Source: Thecamonas trahens ATCC 50062 (Eukaryota; Apusozoa; Apusomonadida; Apusomonadidae). From it: DNA of 29,127 nucleotides. The position numbers were made by a program, and so were the translations under genes. The stretch lies in the NCBI RefSeq assembly GCF_000142905.1, contig NW_013657630.1:85589-114715 (forward strand). The letters run 5' to 3'. The notes under the pieces are model-generated. The model searched no databases and was not told the origin of the DNA. It was given only the letters and a program-made list of their open reading frames with translations. The stretch's first letter is position 1. Each line of letters begins with the position of its first letter. Below are positions 18,087-26,458 of this stretch, piece by piece.

Positions 18087-19408
18087 TCAGCTCACCAGCA
18101 GCTCCTCCAGCCGAGCCCCAAGTTGGTCCTCCTGCCAGCCGACCGCGAGCTCACGCGCAGCGGCGCCGGCTTCGGCGGCAAGCTCGCGAAAAGTGCCAGC
18201 GGCAAGCATGCCGCGAAGGACTGAGGCAAGCGAGTCCGGCGCGTCGGGAGGAGCGTCCATGTTGGCCACAAAAGTCACCCCGGGCTCGCAAAGCAGATCG
18301 CGGACAACGCCAATGTTGGCAGTCTCGGCGTGGCAGACGGTTGCCGTGCCAAAGGCTGCCGCCTCGGCGAGGGTCATACCCCACGGCTCGTAAGTGGCCG
18401 GATGGACGTTGACGACAGCACGGGCAAAGGCCTCGCCTAGCTCCGTCGTGCTCAACGAGCCGCGAATAATGTGCGTATCAGGGCATGCGGTGAGGACTCG
18501 CGCGTACATGGCCTCGGCGTAGGCGGCGTCAGGCGCGGCGCCGCACATGAATGGGACGATGCCCGCAGCAGCAAGCTCGCCGGCGCATGCCTCGACCGCC
18601 TCGACGTAGGCTGCCACGTTCTGACCGGCGCAACGCGGACACAGCAGAGCAGATATCTGCGGACATCTGGACAAATGTCTGCGCCCGCCGCAAGCGTCGC
18701 CACAGCACTCCGCAGCGGCGGCCAGAGGACCGCCAGCTCGGTCTCGGTCTCGCACAGGCTAGCTAGGCGCTCGCCATCAAGCGAAGAGAGGACCGCGACG
18801 CCATCTGCTCGAGCCACACAACGTGTCTCGACAGCCGCATATGTGGCAGCCGCATCCTGGGCCAGCCCGGGATCGGTGCTGTAGATCCTGTACGGGAGGA
18901 AGAGCGAGCGCGGGAGGCTCTGACACCTTGCTGCAAGCGCATCGAGAGCACCCAACGAGGTAAAGTCAACAAAGACCAGCGAGTCTGCCTCCTCCAACCG
19001 CGGAGTCGAGCCTTCACCAGCCGCCGCAGCCGCTTCAATCGCCGCCGCCCACTCGGCGTGCGGCGCAGAGGCATCGACCTTGTACCAGCTCGAGACCGGG
19101 TAGGCCCAGACGGTCGGGCGAGCCTCCCAATCATCGAGAAAGGCAAAGGCCGGATGCGTCGAGCACACCGAGGAGCAGACAGAGTTGGAGTCCTTGATCG
19201 GGACCGGGGCCATGTCCGGCACCGGGCCGCTGCCGAGCGGCGTGAGCGTGAGAGCAGTCGCCGACGGATGCTCGGCGAGCGGGACGGCGCAGACAACGTC
19301 GACCGAGTGGCCACGGGCAAGGAGGGCACGGACGTATGCTCGAGCGGCAAAGCAGTTTCCGGAAAAGCCCGGCGAGGCAAAGGCGAGCGAGAGCCAGACC
19401 ACGCGCAT
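18087..19408 (-). CDS. GT4-type glycosyltransferase (one-base frame break)
   Basis: This is a GT-B fold retaining glycosyltransferase of about 440 residues; donor and acceptor are unknown. The N-terminal half starts MRVVWLSLAFASPGFSGNC and continues ARAYVRALLARGHSVDVVC, the usual GT4 first Rossmann domain. The C-terminal half has the EX7E donor-site motif EPWGMTLAE. The two halves lie in different frames: the first reads RRYLLCCVRVAP then degenerates, while NVAAYVEAVEAC resumes one base out of phase. The switch falls at about 18621-18624, where one extra base would give the normal VAP-x-KNVAAY context of the family. This is either an assembly undercall or a disabling deletion. Other ATGs upstream of 19408 are not available in frame (the frame opens with GTG). 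The 3' ends of this gene and the CEP164-like gene are 29 bp apart. Confidence 0.75.
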
Positions 19409-19758
19409 GGCGAGGTGGAGTGGGGCGAGGCGGGTCGGGGAGCGGGGCGCAGCGGCTGGGTGAGTCGGCGGCTCGGGGTCGGCGACAGAGAGACTTGGTG
19501 GGGGCAATGACGCCGAGAGGCCGACCGAGCACAGCTGCCAGACGATTGTCACGGCTCACTGCCGCAACTTGCCACTGCAGTTGGCGCAGTTGATGCAGTT
19601 GATGCAGTTGCTGGTTACCAGTGGCGAGTCGATGGCAATGATTATCACGCCGTTGAGAGCGGCGGCGGCAGAGCAGAGGCGAGAGCGATCAGCAACAGCG
19701 ATTGGTGACAGCGACGGGTTCCCTATGACAGAGGTTGGTGGCGGCGAGATGGCAGGCT
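19409..19758. other. Spacer with short GCAGTTGAT repeats
   Basis: No gene was recognised between the glycosyltransferase start and the EBP-like stop. A short tandem of 9-bp units (GCAGTTGAT and variants) lies at about 19576-19612. Confidence 0.5.
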
Positions 19759-20445
19759 CTAGGCGCAGTGCGGATGGTGGATGATGGTAGGGAGCAGCTC
19801 ACCGATGCCCCAGACGATGACAACGGGTGGGAAGACGAGCCAGGGTGCGTTGGCGAGGATGAACTTGAACCCGAGGTCAAAGACGGAGTCGCCGACCGAG
19901 GGGAGGCCGTCGATGAGCTCTGTGGCGTAGTAGAGGGCGACCGAGTAGAGATGGACGACGGCCATGGCCATCATACCGAGCACACCGAGCGGAGCGTAGC
20001 GCCCGCCACTGGCGTAGAGACCGAGGGCGGAGGCGCCGAGCACCCCGTTGCACACCGAGAGGCCCTCCATGACCACTAGCAGCGTGTTGTCCGGCTGCGC
20101 GTACCGCGTGTCGCCGCCATCGATGTACGCCCACCACGAGTAGGCCCATGGCGCCGTCGGAGACGCCGCAATGGCCTCACGGAAGACGAGCCACCCGGCC
20201 TCCCAAGTCAGATGCGTGATGGCGGACATGGCGACAAAGGTCGTGGCCACCGCGCCCAGCCGCATGCGCCACGCCCCGCCGTCCAGCAAGGGCGCCCCGC
20301 ATCCGATCGGAAGCATCGTCGAGTACGTCAGCGCGAGAAGGTCTGCCACAACGCCGCGATCAGCGCCGAGGACAAAGACGGCGATATGGCCGAGCGCAAA
20401 GGCAGTCACAACAGCTGCAAAGGCCAGCGTAGAGATCGAGGGCAT
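19759..20445 (-). CDS. EBP/EXPERA-family membrane protein
   Basis: This 228-residue multi-pass ER membrane protein is of the emopamil-binding fold, whose founding member is sterol delta8-delta7 isomerase. About five hydrophobic helices are visible. The family landmarks are ITHLTWEAGW with H78 and E82 at the HxxxE position, and WWAYIDGGDTRY matching WKEYxKGDSRY. DNTLLVVMEGLSV, LYSVALYYATELIDG and ILANAPWLVFP follow, with N199 and W202 at the NALW position. The glutamate of the WKEY motif, which contributes to catalysis in EBP, is replaced by A106. It may therefore be an EBPL/TMEM97-like relative rather than a working isomerase. The start is a true ATG and the gene has no intron. Confidence 0.8.
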   Translation of the reverse strand: MPSISTLAFAAVVTAFALGHIAVFVLGADRGVVADLLALTYSTMLPIGCGAPLLDGGAWRMRLGAVATTFVAMSAITHLTWEAGWLVFREAIAASPTAPWAYSWWAYIDGGDTRYAQPDNTLLVVMEGLSVCNGVLGASALGLYASGGRYAPLGVLGMMAMAVVHLYSVALYYATELIDGLPSVGDSVFDLGFKFILANAPWLVFPPVVIVWGIGELLPTIIHHPHCA

Positions 20446-20496
20446 GCCGATGGTAGGTGGGTGAGACAGGTGTGCGCACCAGTGGCTCTTTACTGC

Positions 20497-22062
20497 CTAC
20501 GAGTCGGGCGTCCGCCGCGATGGCGAGGCGCGGATCGAGGCCGGTGTGAGCGACACGGCCGACCGCTCGGACAAGTCAGGCGAGGTCCGGGCCGCCTGCT
20601 GGGTCGGCGGGGGTTTGGTGGCGACAAGGAGCTTGCGGAGCGTGCCGACGAGCGCTGCCGGATCGAGTGCCTGCTTGCGGGCGAGTCCGCCGGCCTTGAT
20701 GGCGCGGTAGAGCGAGCGGACCGCGGTGTGGGTGGCGGTGAGCCGCGAGCGGAGCGAGTGAATGTGGCTACGGGCGCGGCTGATGGTCTTGGCGCGAGCC
20801 TCTTTGGCGCCGTCGAGCGCGGTCTTATACTTGGCATTGGCGCGGACGACGCGGACAACGGCGGCGACGGCGGCTGCGGGGTCGGCAGACTCGGAGCCAG
20901 CAAGTGGGAGTGCGGACTCGCCGGCATCGCGAAGTGCAAGCGCAAGGTCGGTCAGCACAGCCTGCGCTGCAATGAGATTGGTCTGCGCCCGAGACGCAAT
21001 CTCACGCTCGTGCTTGACTTTGTCACGAAGCGCAGCGGCCTGCGCTCGCAGCGCCCGGGCCTCGGAGCGTGACGACGGCCGGCCTTCGCGGCGTGGTGGT
21101 GGCGGAACAGAGCCGCGCGTATCTGCTGGCTCTCGGAGCGGCGAGCGGGCCTCGGAGCTGCGAGTCATAGTGGCCTTGCGGAGCGCAGACTCCAGCGTCC
21201 GCTTCTCCTTGGTAACCTCCTCCAGCTGGGCCGAGAGCTGCGAAATGCGGTTGTGCAAATCGACGAGCGAGTCGCGGGTGAGGAACCGGTCCAGCTGCGC
21301 ATGCAGCTTGGTGTTCTCCTTCCGCGACTGTAGCAGGTGTGCCCGCATCGAGTGCAGCGCCTTACCCATCTTTTCCAGCTTTTCCTCGGCCGAGCCGCTC
21401 GCCGCATCGCCCGCGGTCGCGGTCACCGGCTGCGAGTGCGGTGCCTCTGCGGCCTCCAGCACCTTGATGGTGGCCTGCAGCGAGCGGATCTGCCCGCGCA
21501 ATCTCGATATGGTGGCCTTGTCCACCTCCTCCTCGGCCGCTGCCCCACGCGCCTTGGCCGCTTCTGTTCTCACTGCTGCGATCTGGTCCTTGAGCCTGTT
21601 CACCGTCGCCTCGGCCTCACCAGCCGCCTTCTTTGCCGCCTCTGCTTCTGTTCGGATCCGCGCCACCTCGGCCTCTGCCGCCTCTGCCCGAGCCTCTGCC
21701 GCCTCTGCCCGAGCCTCTGCATCTGCTGTCCGAGCCTCTGCATCTGCTGTCCGAGCCTCTGCAGCCTCGACATGTGCTGCTGTACCTCCAGACGGAAAGC
21801 CTTCACTGACTTGTGTGACAAAGGTCCCCTTGCGAGCATACCTCCCATCGACTACCGTTGACGAGGGTTGGGAGGAGAGGACGACCGGGCCGGACCCGCC
21901 ACCCGCCACCGACGACGACATGTCGGTGTTCGAAGGGGAGGAGGGGATGATAGAGGGGTGCAGGTCGTCGTCGTCATGAGTTGGCGTGTTATGGTCATGG
22001 TTGTGGTCGTCGTCATGGTAGTCGTCGGGCGTGTCGCTCGTGTCATCGTTCTCACCGGTCAT
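20497..22062 (-). CDS. Coiled-coil protein, function unknown
   Basis: This 521-residue protein is not assigned to a family. The N-terminus is acidic and histidine-rich (DDYHDDDHNHDHN), followed by a Ser/Gly-rich linker. A long coiled coil runs from about residue 95 to 440, starting with four near-identical seven-residue units of the EARTADA/EARAEAA type encoded by a 21-bp tandem repeat at about 21670-21765. A Pro/Ser-rich, basic tail ends the protein. The only true ATG at the front is at 22062; the codon before it is GTG. A methionine at MSSSVAGGG is an alternative start, and an upstream exon cannot be excluded because a protein-like segment lies at about 22070-22190. Such proteins are common in the flagellar apparatus, but nothing here proves that. 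Confidence 0.65.
   Translation of the reverse strand: MTGENDDTSDTPDDYHDDDHNHDHNTPTHDDDDLHPSIIPSSPSNTDMSSSVAGGGSGPVVLSSQPSSTVVDGRYARKGTFVTQVSEGFPSGGTAAHVEAAEARTADAEARTADAEARAEAAEARAEAAEAEVARIRTEAEAAKKAAGEAEATVNRLKDQIAAVRTEAAKARGAAAEEEVDKATISRLRGQIRSLQATIKVLEAAEAPHSQPVTATAGDAASGSAEEKLEKMGKALHSMRAHLLQSRKENTKLHAQLDRFLTRDSLVDLHNRISQLSAQLEEVTKEKRTLESALRKATMTRSSEARSPLREPADTRGSVPPPPRREGRPSSRSEARALRAQAAALRDKVKHEREIASRAQTNLIAAQAVLTDLALALRDAGESALPLAGSESADPAAAVAAVVRVVRANAKYKTALDGAKEARAKTISRARSHIHSLRSRLTATHTAVRSLYRAIKAGGLARKQALDPAALVGTLRKLLVATKPPPTQQAARTSPDLSERSAVSLTPASIRASPSRRTPDS
21670..21765. repeat. 21-bp coding repeat in coiled coil
   Basis: Near-identical units (plus strand: GCCTCTGCATCTGCTGTCCG or GCCTCTGCCGCCTCTGCCCG, each followed by A) encode heptad-length EARxADA repeats. 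The unit length equals exactly seven codons. Confidence 0.85.
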
Positions 22063-22197
22063 CACGGACAGTGTCCTTCCGTTGCATTTACCTCTTTGGT
22101 CTTTGGCGCCAAAAAAGGGTCGTCAAAGGCTGTGGCGATGTCCTCGGTTTGCCTGCCTGTGGGCGTTGGCAGCGGCGGGACGTTTGTGGACTGCGCG

Positions 22198-22570
22198 CTA
22201 CGTCACTGGAGCGTGATCATCGGAGTCATCGTCGTCGTTTTCGCCATCGTCGTCGGCAACGGGCTCGGCCTGTGGCTCATTGCGGGGAAGGGTAATCGAT
22301 GCCAACAAGCTCATGGCTCCGGCCGCGTTCTCCATGAGCGCTGACGAGATGGATCATACGCACAGTTGGCACCCACGGGGCCGACATGGGCATGTGCGAG
22401 GTCATGGTGGCCAACATTGCGCTGCAGGGCGTCCTCACGCCGGCAAGATCGCGGAGCGAGACGGCCACACTGGCATCTGCTGCTGCTGCAACATCCTCAT
22501 CATCCTCGTCGTCCTCGTCAACTTCGTCATTCTCGTCATCGTAGAACAGCAGCTCCCCTGGCTTGGTCAT
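22198..22570 (-). CDS. Possible small acidic protein, two exons
   Basis: This candidate is not recognised. The ATG at 22570 overlaps the CARMIL stop (ATGA). Exon 1 (22439-22570) encodes MTKPGELLFYDDENDEVDED and more acidic residues, then SLRDLAG. It meets a GTGAGG donor at 22438; an acceptor ending CATGGAG (22330) resumes in phase with NAAGAMSLLASITLPR and a second acidic stretch, stopping at TAG 22198-22200. The product would be 87 residues. Just past the stop, one base out of frame, a protein-like segment continues (TGRQTEDIATAFDDPFLAP), so the true structure may be longer. Without splicing the first frame runs to 22277. It could also be an alternative 3' end of CARMIL. Confidence 0.33.
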
Positions 22571-25146
22571 GACGAGTCGTTCGAGCCCGAGCCCGAGTCC
22601 GAGCCCGAGTCCGAGTCCGAGTCGTACGAGTAATCGAGCCGGAATGTGGTTTCGGACGGCCCGGCGCCGGCACCCACCATCGACGTCGGTCTCGGAGCCG
22701 GGATGGGCCGGATGCGGACGACGGCGTCCGAACCTTGGTTGGTGGCGCGGTTGCGCGCGGCGGTCGCAAGCAGGCCGCGACCCTTGGCGGCCCCAGCTCC
22801 GCCACCGGCCTTGGACACTGAGCCCATGCGCTCCATAAAGTCCTCGACCTGAAAGTCGGAGATAGAGAGGGTGCCGCGCTTGTTGGCACGAGACATGTTG
22901 AGCGAGGCACGATGGGCAGAGCCAACCTCGTTGGTCCGACGCTCGGCCTCGGCCTTTGCGGCGCGGCGGGCGGCGCGGCGGGCGCGGCGCTCGAGCTTGT
23001 CGCGGGCGAGCCACTCGTCGTCGGAGAGGTTCGGGTCGTCGCCAAAGAGCGACGTCGGGGCCGCCCATCCTGCACCGCGACCTGTTTTGTTGAAGCGGAC
23101 GGCAAACCGGAGGGTCTTGATAATGTTGCGCATCTTTTCAAAGGCCTCGGTATCACCGGCATTGTCGAGCACGATGCGCTTGAACTCTGCGTCCGGAATG
23201 GGCAGGTTGATGATGGACGAATTGGAGGCGACGCCGTTGGCAAAGGCGTCTAAGCCCGCAAGCGACATGGCGTTGTTGTCGATAAAGATGGTCTCGAGCG
23301 AGGCGTTGGAGGCGAGGGCGGCGCCGAGCGCCTCGGCGCCCTCATCGCGAAAGCCGTTACCCTCAACGTTGAGCTCCTTGAGCGCGGCATTGGAGGCGAG
23401 CGCGTCAAAGAACTCGACGAGCGAACTGCCAAACGCGTACTTGGAGTTGCCGAGGATCTCGAGCGAGACCAACGGTGAGTTGGGAAGCGAGACGAGGCGG
23501 ACAAGTGCGTTGACGACGTCCGGCAGCGCCTTGTCTTTGGCGCGGACGTTGCGCGAGAGCGAAAGCGCTTCGATCATGGGCGACTGGATGAGGGCCTCGA
23601 GGACGGCGATGGTGCCTTCGGAGCCGAGCTGGGCGTCGTCCAGACAGAGCGAGCGGAGGTTGAGCCCAACCGAGATCGAGGAGGCGAGGCGGATAGCGCC
23701 GGCCGGCTTGAGCGGGATGGATGAGAGATCCAGGACCGAGCGGGTGCGGGTGCGGTCGGTGACGAGGCAGCCAACAATGCCGGCGAGGCTCTCGATGGAG
23801 ACTTTGGCAGCCGAGAGGTCGAGCTCAACAACAGCAGACGACATGAGTGCGTTTGAGAGGTGGACAACGTCGCGGTCAACAAAGGTGTTGTTCGAGAGGT
23901 TGAGCTTGACCAGACCCGGAGTGGCCTCGGGCGAGAGGATGGGCGAGAACTTCTTGACCTTGAGCGCGGTCTCGGCGACGTTGAGCGAGGCGAGGGTGGT
24001 GATTGGGGCGTCGACGAGCCAGTTGGCAAGAGCGCTGGTGCCCGACGAGCCGAGCTTGTTTCCAGAGAGGTCGAGCTGGGCGAGCGAGGTGGCGACGTGC
24101 GGCGCAGCCGCGAGGGCCTTGCCGAGCGCGGACATGCCCTTTGCGCCAAACTGGCAGTACGCCAGATTGAGCTCGCGGAGCTGGAGGGTGGCGAGGCCTG
24201 GTGCCAGGGCGGCAATGCCCTTGTCCTTGATGGCGTTGAAAGAGAGGTCGATGGCGGTGAGGGCACACACCGGGTTGTCGCGCAGGGCGCGGCCAAAGAC
24301 TCCAAAACCCGAGTTGGCCGAGAGCTCCGAGAGATCAAGGCGGGTGATGGTAGAGTTGGCGGTAAAAGCGTGGGAGAGAACGTCAAAGATGTCGAGGCGG
24401 GTGACCGACGAGACAGTGACCGACTCAAAGTAGGCGTTGTACTTGAGCGCGTTGACAAAGGGCTCGAGCAGGAAGAGCGGGCGGGCCTTGGCGTCAAGAA
24501 ACTCGAACGAGTTGAGGAGCGACGGGACCAGCGCAATGGATCTATCACCAGCGTGCTGGACAATGTAGTCAAGGAGCTCGCGATAGACAACAACGTTTGC
24601 CAGCTGGAGGCCCGCGCGGACGCAGTGGGCCTCATACGCCTCGACAAAGCCAGAAAAGGGAATGCCCTTGGGCAGCGGCGGAAAGCGAGAAAGATCCTCA
24701 GGTGCGTCTGGAGCAGCGTTAACATAGAGACCGAAAAAGGTTTCCTGCGGCACGTTGCACGACATGAGGACGTAGAAGTTCTTGATAAGCGAGACAATGT
24801 GCCTCCCGCGGGAGAGGGTCTCCACGAAAGGGAACTCAAACTCACGAAACTTGAGGTTGACCGAAGCATGTTCTGCAGCCTCTACATAGTCGAGCGAGGC
24901 AAGGTCAAGCAGGTGACCCTCACGAGCCAGTTTGAGTGCAGAGCCGAGCTTGGACTCCTTCCAGGTGGCGACTCGGTACTGACCGATGGTGAGCAGCCGG
25001 TGGTCGACAGACTTTTTCTTGCGCTTGGTCTTGGTCACCCATCCACAGAACGTCATGTTCTCTTCCGTCAACTCAAAGAATGCCTTGACTTGTGTAAACT
25101 CTTCATTGCTGGGTATCCTCGACAGAAGCAGCTCTCCAGACGACAT
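22567..25146 (-). CDS. CARMIL: CARMIL-like leucine-rich repeat protein
   Basis: This 859-residue single-exon protein is related to CARMIL (LRRC16), a membrane-linked regulator of actin capping protein. An N-terminal PH-like region includes ENMTFCGWVTKTKRKKKSVD and LTIGQYRVATW. A helical linker (FSGFVEAYEAHCVRAGLQL) is followed by a long leucine-rich repeat array, about residues 230-660, with repeats such as LTAIDLSFNAIKDKG, LAQLDLSGNKLGSSG and LKELNVEGNGFRDEG. The cap after the repeats (NSSIINLPIPDAEF, then EKMRNIIKTL) matches the CARMIL helical end. The tail of about 190 residues has an Arg/Ala-rich helix, a Pro-rich bit and an Asp/Ser/Gly end encoded by hexamer repeats. I see no LxHxTxxRPK capping-protein motif. 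The frame opens further upstream but only with GTG; ATG 25146 is used. Confidence 0.85.
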   Translation of the reverse strand: MSSGELLLSRIPSNEEFTQVKAFFELTEENMTFCGWVTKTKRKKKSVDHRLLTIGQYRVATWKESKLGSALKLAREGHLLDLASLDYVEAAEHASVNLKFREFEFPFVETLSRGRHIVSLIKNFYVLMSCNVPQETFFGLYVNAAPDAPEDLSRFPPLPKGIPFSGFVEAYEAHCVRAGLQLANVVVYRELLDYIVQHAGDRSIALVPSLLNSFEFLDAKARPLFLLEPFVNALKYNAYFESVTVSSVTRLDIFDVLSHAFTANSTITRLDLSELSANSGFGVFGRALRDNPVCALTAIDLSFNAIKDKGIAALAPGLATLQLRELNLAYCQFGAKGMSALGKALAAAPHVATSLAQLDLSGNKLGSSGTSALANWLVDAPITTLASLNVAETALKVKKFSPILSPEATPGLVKLNLSNNTFVDRDVVHLSNALMSSAVVELDLSAAKVSIESLAGIVGCLVTDRTRTRSVLDLSSIPLKPAGAIRLASSISVGLNLRSLCLDDAQLGSEGTIAVLEALIQSPMIEALSLSRNVRAKDKALPDVVNALVRLVSLPNSPLVSLEILGNSKYAFGSSLVEFFDALASNAALKELNVEGNGFRDEGAEALGAALASNASLETIFIDNNAMSLAGLDAFANGVASNSSIINLPIPDAEFKRIVLDNAGDTEAFEKMRNIIKTLRFAVRFNKTGRGAGWAAPTSLFGDDPNLSDDEWLARDKLERRARRAARRAAKAEAERRTNEVGSAHRASLNMSRANKRGTLSISDFQVEDFMERMGSVSKAGGGAGAAKGRGLLATAARNRATNQGSDAVVRIRPIPAPRPTSMVGAGAGPSETTFRLDYSYDSDSDSGSDSGSGSNDSS
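22575..22628. repeat. Hexamer repeat coding the CARMIL acidic end
   Basis: GAGCCC/GAGTCC units on the plus strand encode the alternating Asp/Ser/Gly end of the CARMIL-like protein on the minus strand. Confidence 0.85.
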
Positions 25147-25568
25147 ATTCCTCAAGCTCCTCCCTCCTCCCTCTTCTGACTCCAATCGCAACGTCGAACG
25201 AGCTCGCTTCCGCCGAACCGTCGTCGAGTGCTCCGCCACTCGCCGCACACACACTGCTACTCGCGCCAGCCACTCGCACCGCCACCGCCGCCGGTCCACT
25301 CACACCACCGGCGCTGGTCAACATCGTCATCGTCATCGTCACTCTCCCACCGCCTAGCACACAAGCCACCGTTGCTATGTATTGCTGGTTGCAATCATCA
25401 TGTCCATACCCGTGGTCCATCCATGTTGCATGTTCCGTGAATGGTCGCAGTGGGTGTGCAGAGCGGAGGCCGCCGCCGCAAGCTCGGGTGAGGGCAAGCA
25501 ACCTGTACACTACCAGGCATGTTAATGGAGGTCTCTTCGAGAGAGGGGAGGGCGCGGTTGCGGGTCGA
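25147..25568. other. Spacer upstream of CARMIL
   Basis: No gene was recognised. It should hold the CARMIL promoter and the 3' flank of the four-helix membrane protein. The plus strand is C/A-rich with CACCGCC and TCGTCATCG simple stretches. Confidence 0.5.
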
Positions 25569-26232
25569 CTAGACCGAGCCGGTGGCAGGGGCCTGCTGCG
25601 GGGCCTTGCGCGGGACGTACGCCGGGCCGCGCGAGGAGACGATGGCGTAGAGCATAAAGACGGCCGAGGCAAAGATGAGCGGGCCGGTGAAGGTGAAGAG
25701 GATGAACGAGTAGCCGACGTTGAGCTTCTTGGCGTAGAGAACGGTGCCGAGCATGGCGAGGAAGCCGGCAAAGAAGAGGAGGATGATGGCGATCCAGTGG
25801 AGGCGATACTGTGGACGGCCTGTGATGTGGATGATGATCATGATGAGGGCAGCAAAGAGGAGAATGATCGCCACAATGCCAGTGCCGAGGATATTGTCTC
25901 CGCCCTCCTCGAGCTTGCGCGCCAGCGGGTACGTCTGCTTCAGCTCTTCCAGGGAGCCCGAGATATCGCCCGACGGTGTCTCGCGACGGTACTTCTTCAG
26001 TCCGATGTACAGGGTGGTGTTGCCAGCCTCGTCCACCACCCATGCTAGTGTTGCCATGCACACAATGGCCAGCACCATCGACGTCACAATCAGCCCGAGC
26101 GCGCCATACGTCACCTTCTCGTTCACTGTGGCCGGGGCAAGGAAGGGAAGGAGGTGAGCGGCGGGGGGATTGCTGGGGGGGGGGGGGGGGGGGGGGGGGA
26201 GGGGCGAAGGGAAGGGAGGGGGATTACGTACT
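25569..26232 (-). CDS. Four-helix membrane protein, start codon made by splicing
   Basis: This 185-residue protein has four strong hydrophobic helices: GALGLIVTSMVLAIVCMATL, then ILGTGIVAIILLFAALIMII, then WIAIILLFFAGFLAMLGTVL, and FILFTFTGPLIFASAVFML. A first loop of about 45 residues (one NxT site) lies between helices 1 and 2, and the Pro-rich tail is about 20 residues. The layout is that of claudin/PMP22/SUR7-like tetraspans; no closer family was recognised. No ATG exists in frame before the first helix or anywhere in the 300 bp upstream of it. A GTACGT donor at 26231 and the acceptor GGCCACAG ending at 26126 join A (26232) to TGAACGAGAAG, making ATG. The spliced coding length is 558 nt, a multiple of 3. 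The 106-nt intron contains a 25-nt C run. Confidence 0.8.
26175..26199. repeat. 25-nt poly-G (poly-C in transcript) inside intron
   Basis: Twenty-five consecutive G on the plus strand lie in the intron of the four-helix membrane protein, about 32 nt past its 5' splice site. Confidence 0.9.
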
Positions 26233-26458
26233 GTTGGTGGAGGTCGTTGCGTCAAGTGTGCGCGGAGAGGAGAGGGGAAAGGGAGAGCAAGGGAAGGAGG
26301 CACCTGCCGGTGGTGGCTTGCGGCCCGGCCCTTGCGGGTTTGGCAGGCAAAGAGAGGCCGGGTTTCTCGGGCAGACACAACCACGAGTAGCCGATAGGTA
26401 CGGCCACGAGTCGACGGTGAAGGCGCTGCTACCACGTATCGATACGGTTGTTTGGTTT

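Noticed and set aside
19409-19552. N-terminal extension of the glycosyltransferase
   Set aside because: The frame opens with GTG, and the residues are Pro/Ala-rich; the Rossmann start MRVVWLSLAF follows a real ATG.
22280-22633. Plus-strand frame with a hydrophobic helix (CCCCNILIILVVLVNFVILVI)
   Set aside because: The helix is the antisense of an Asp/Glu-rich run (GAC/GAG read backwards gives Val/Leu/Ile), a common artefact.
23860-25179. 439-codon plus-strand frame opposite CARMIL
   Set aside because: Antisense shadow; the minus frame has clear leucine-rich repeats and this one has none.
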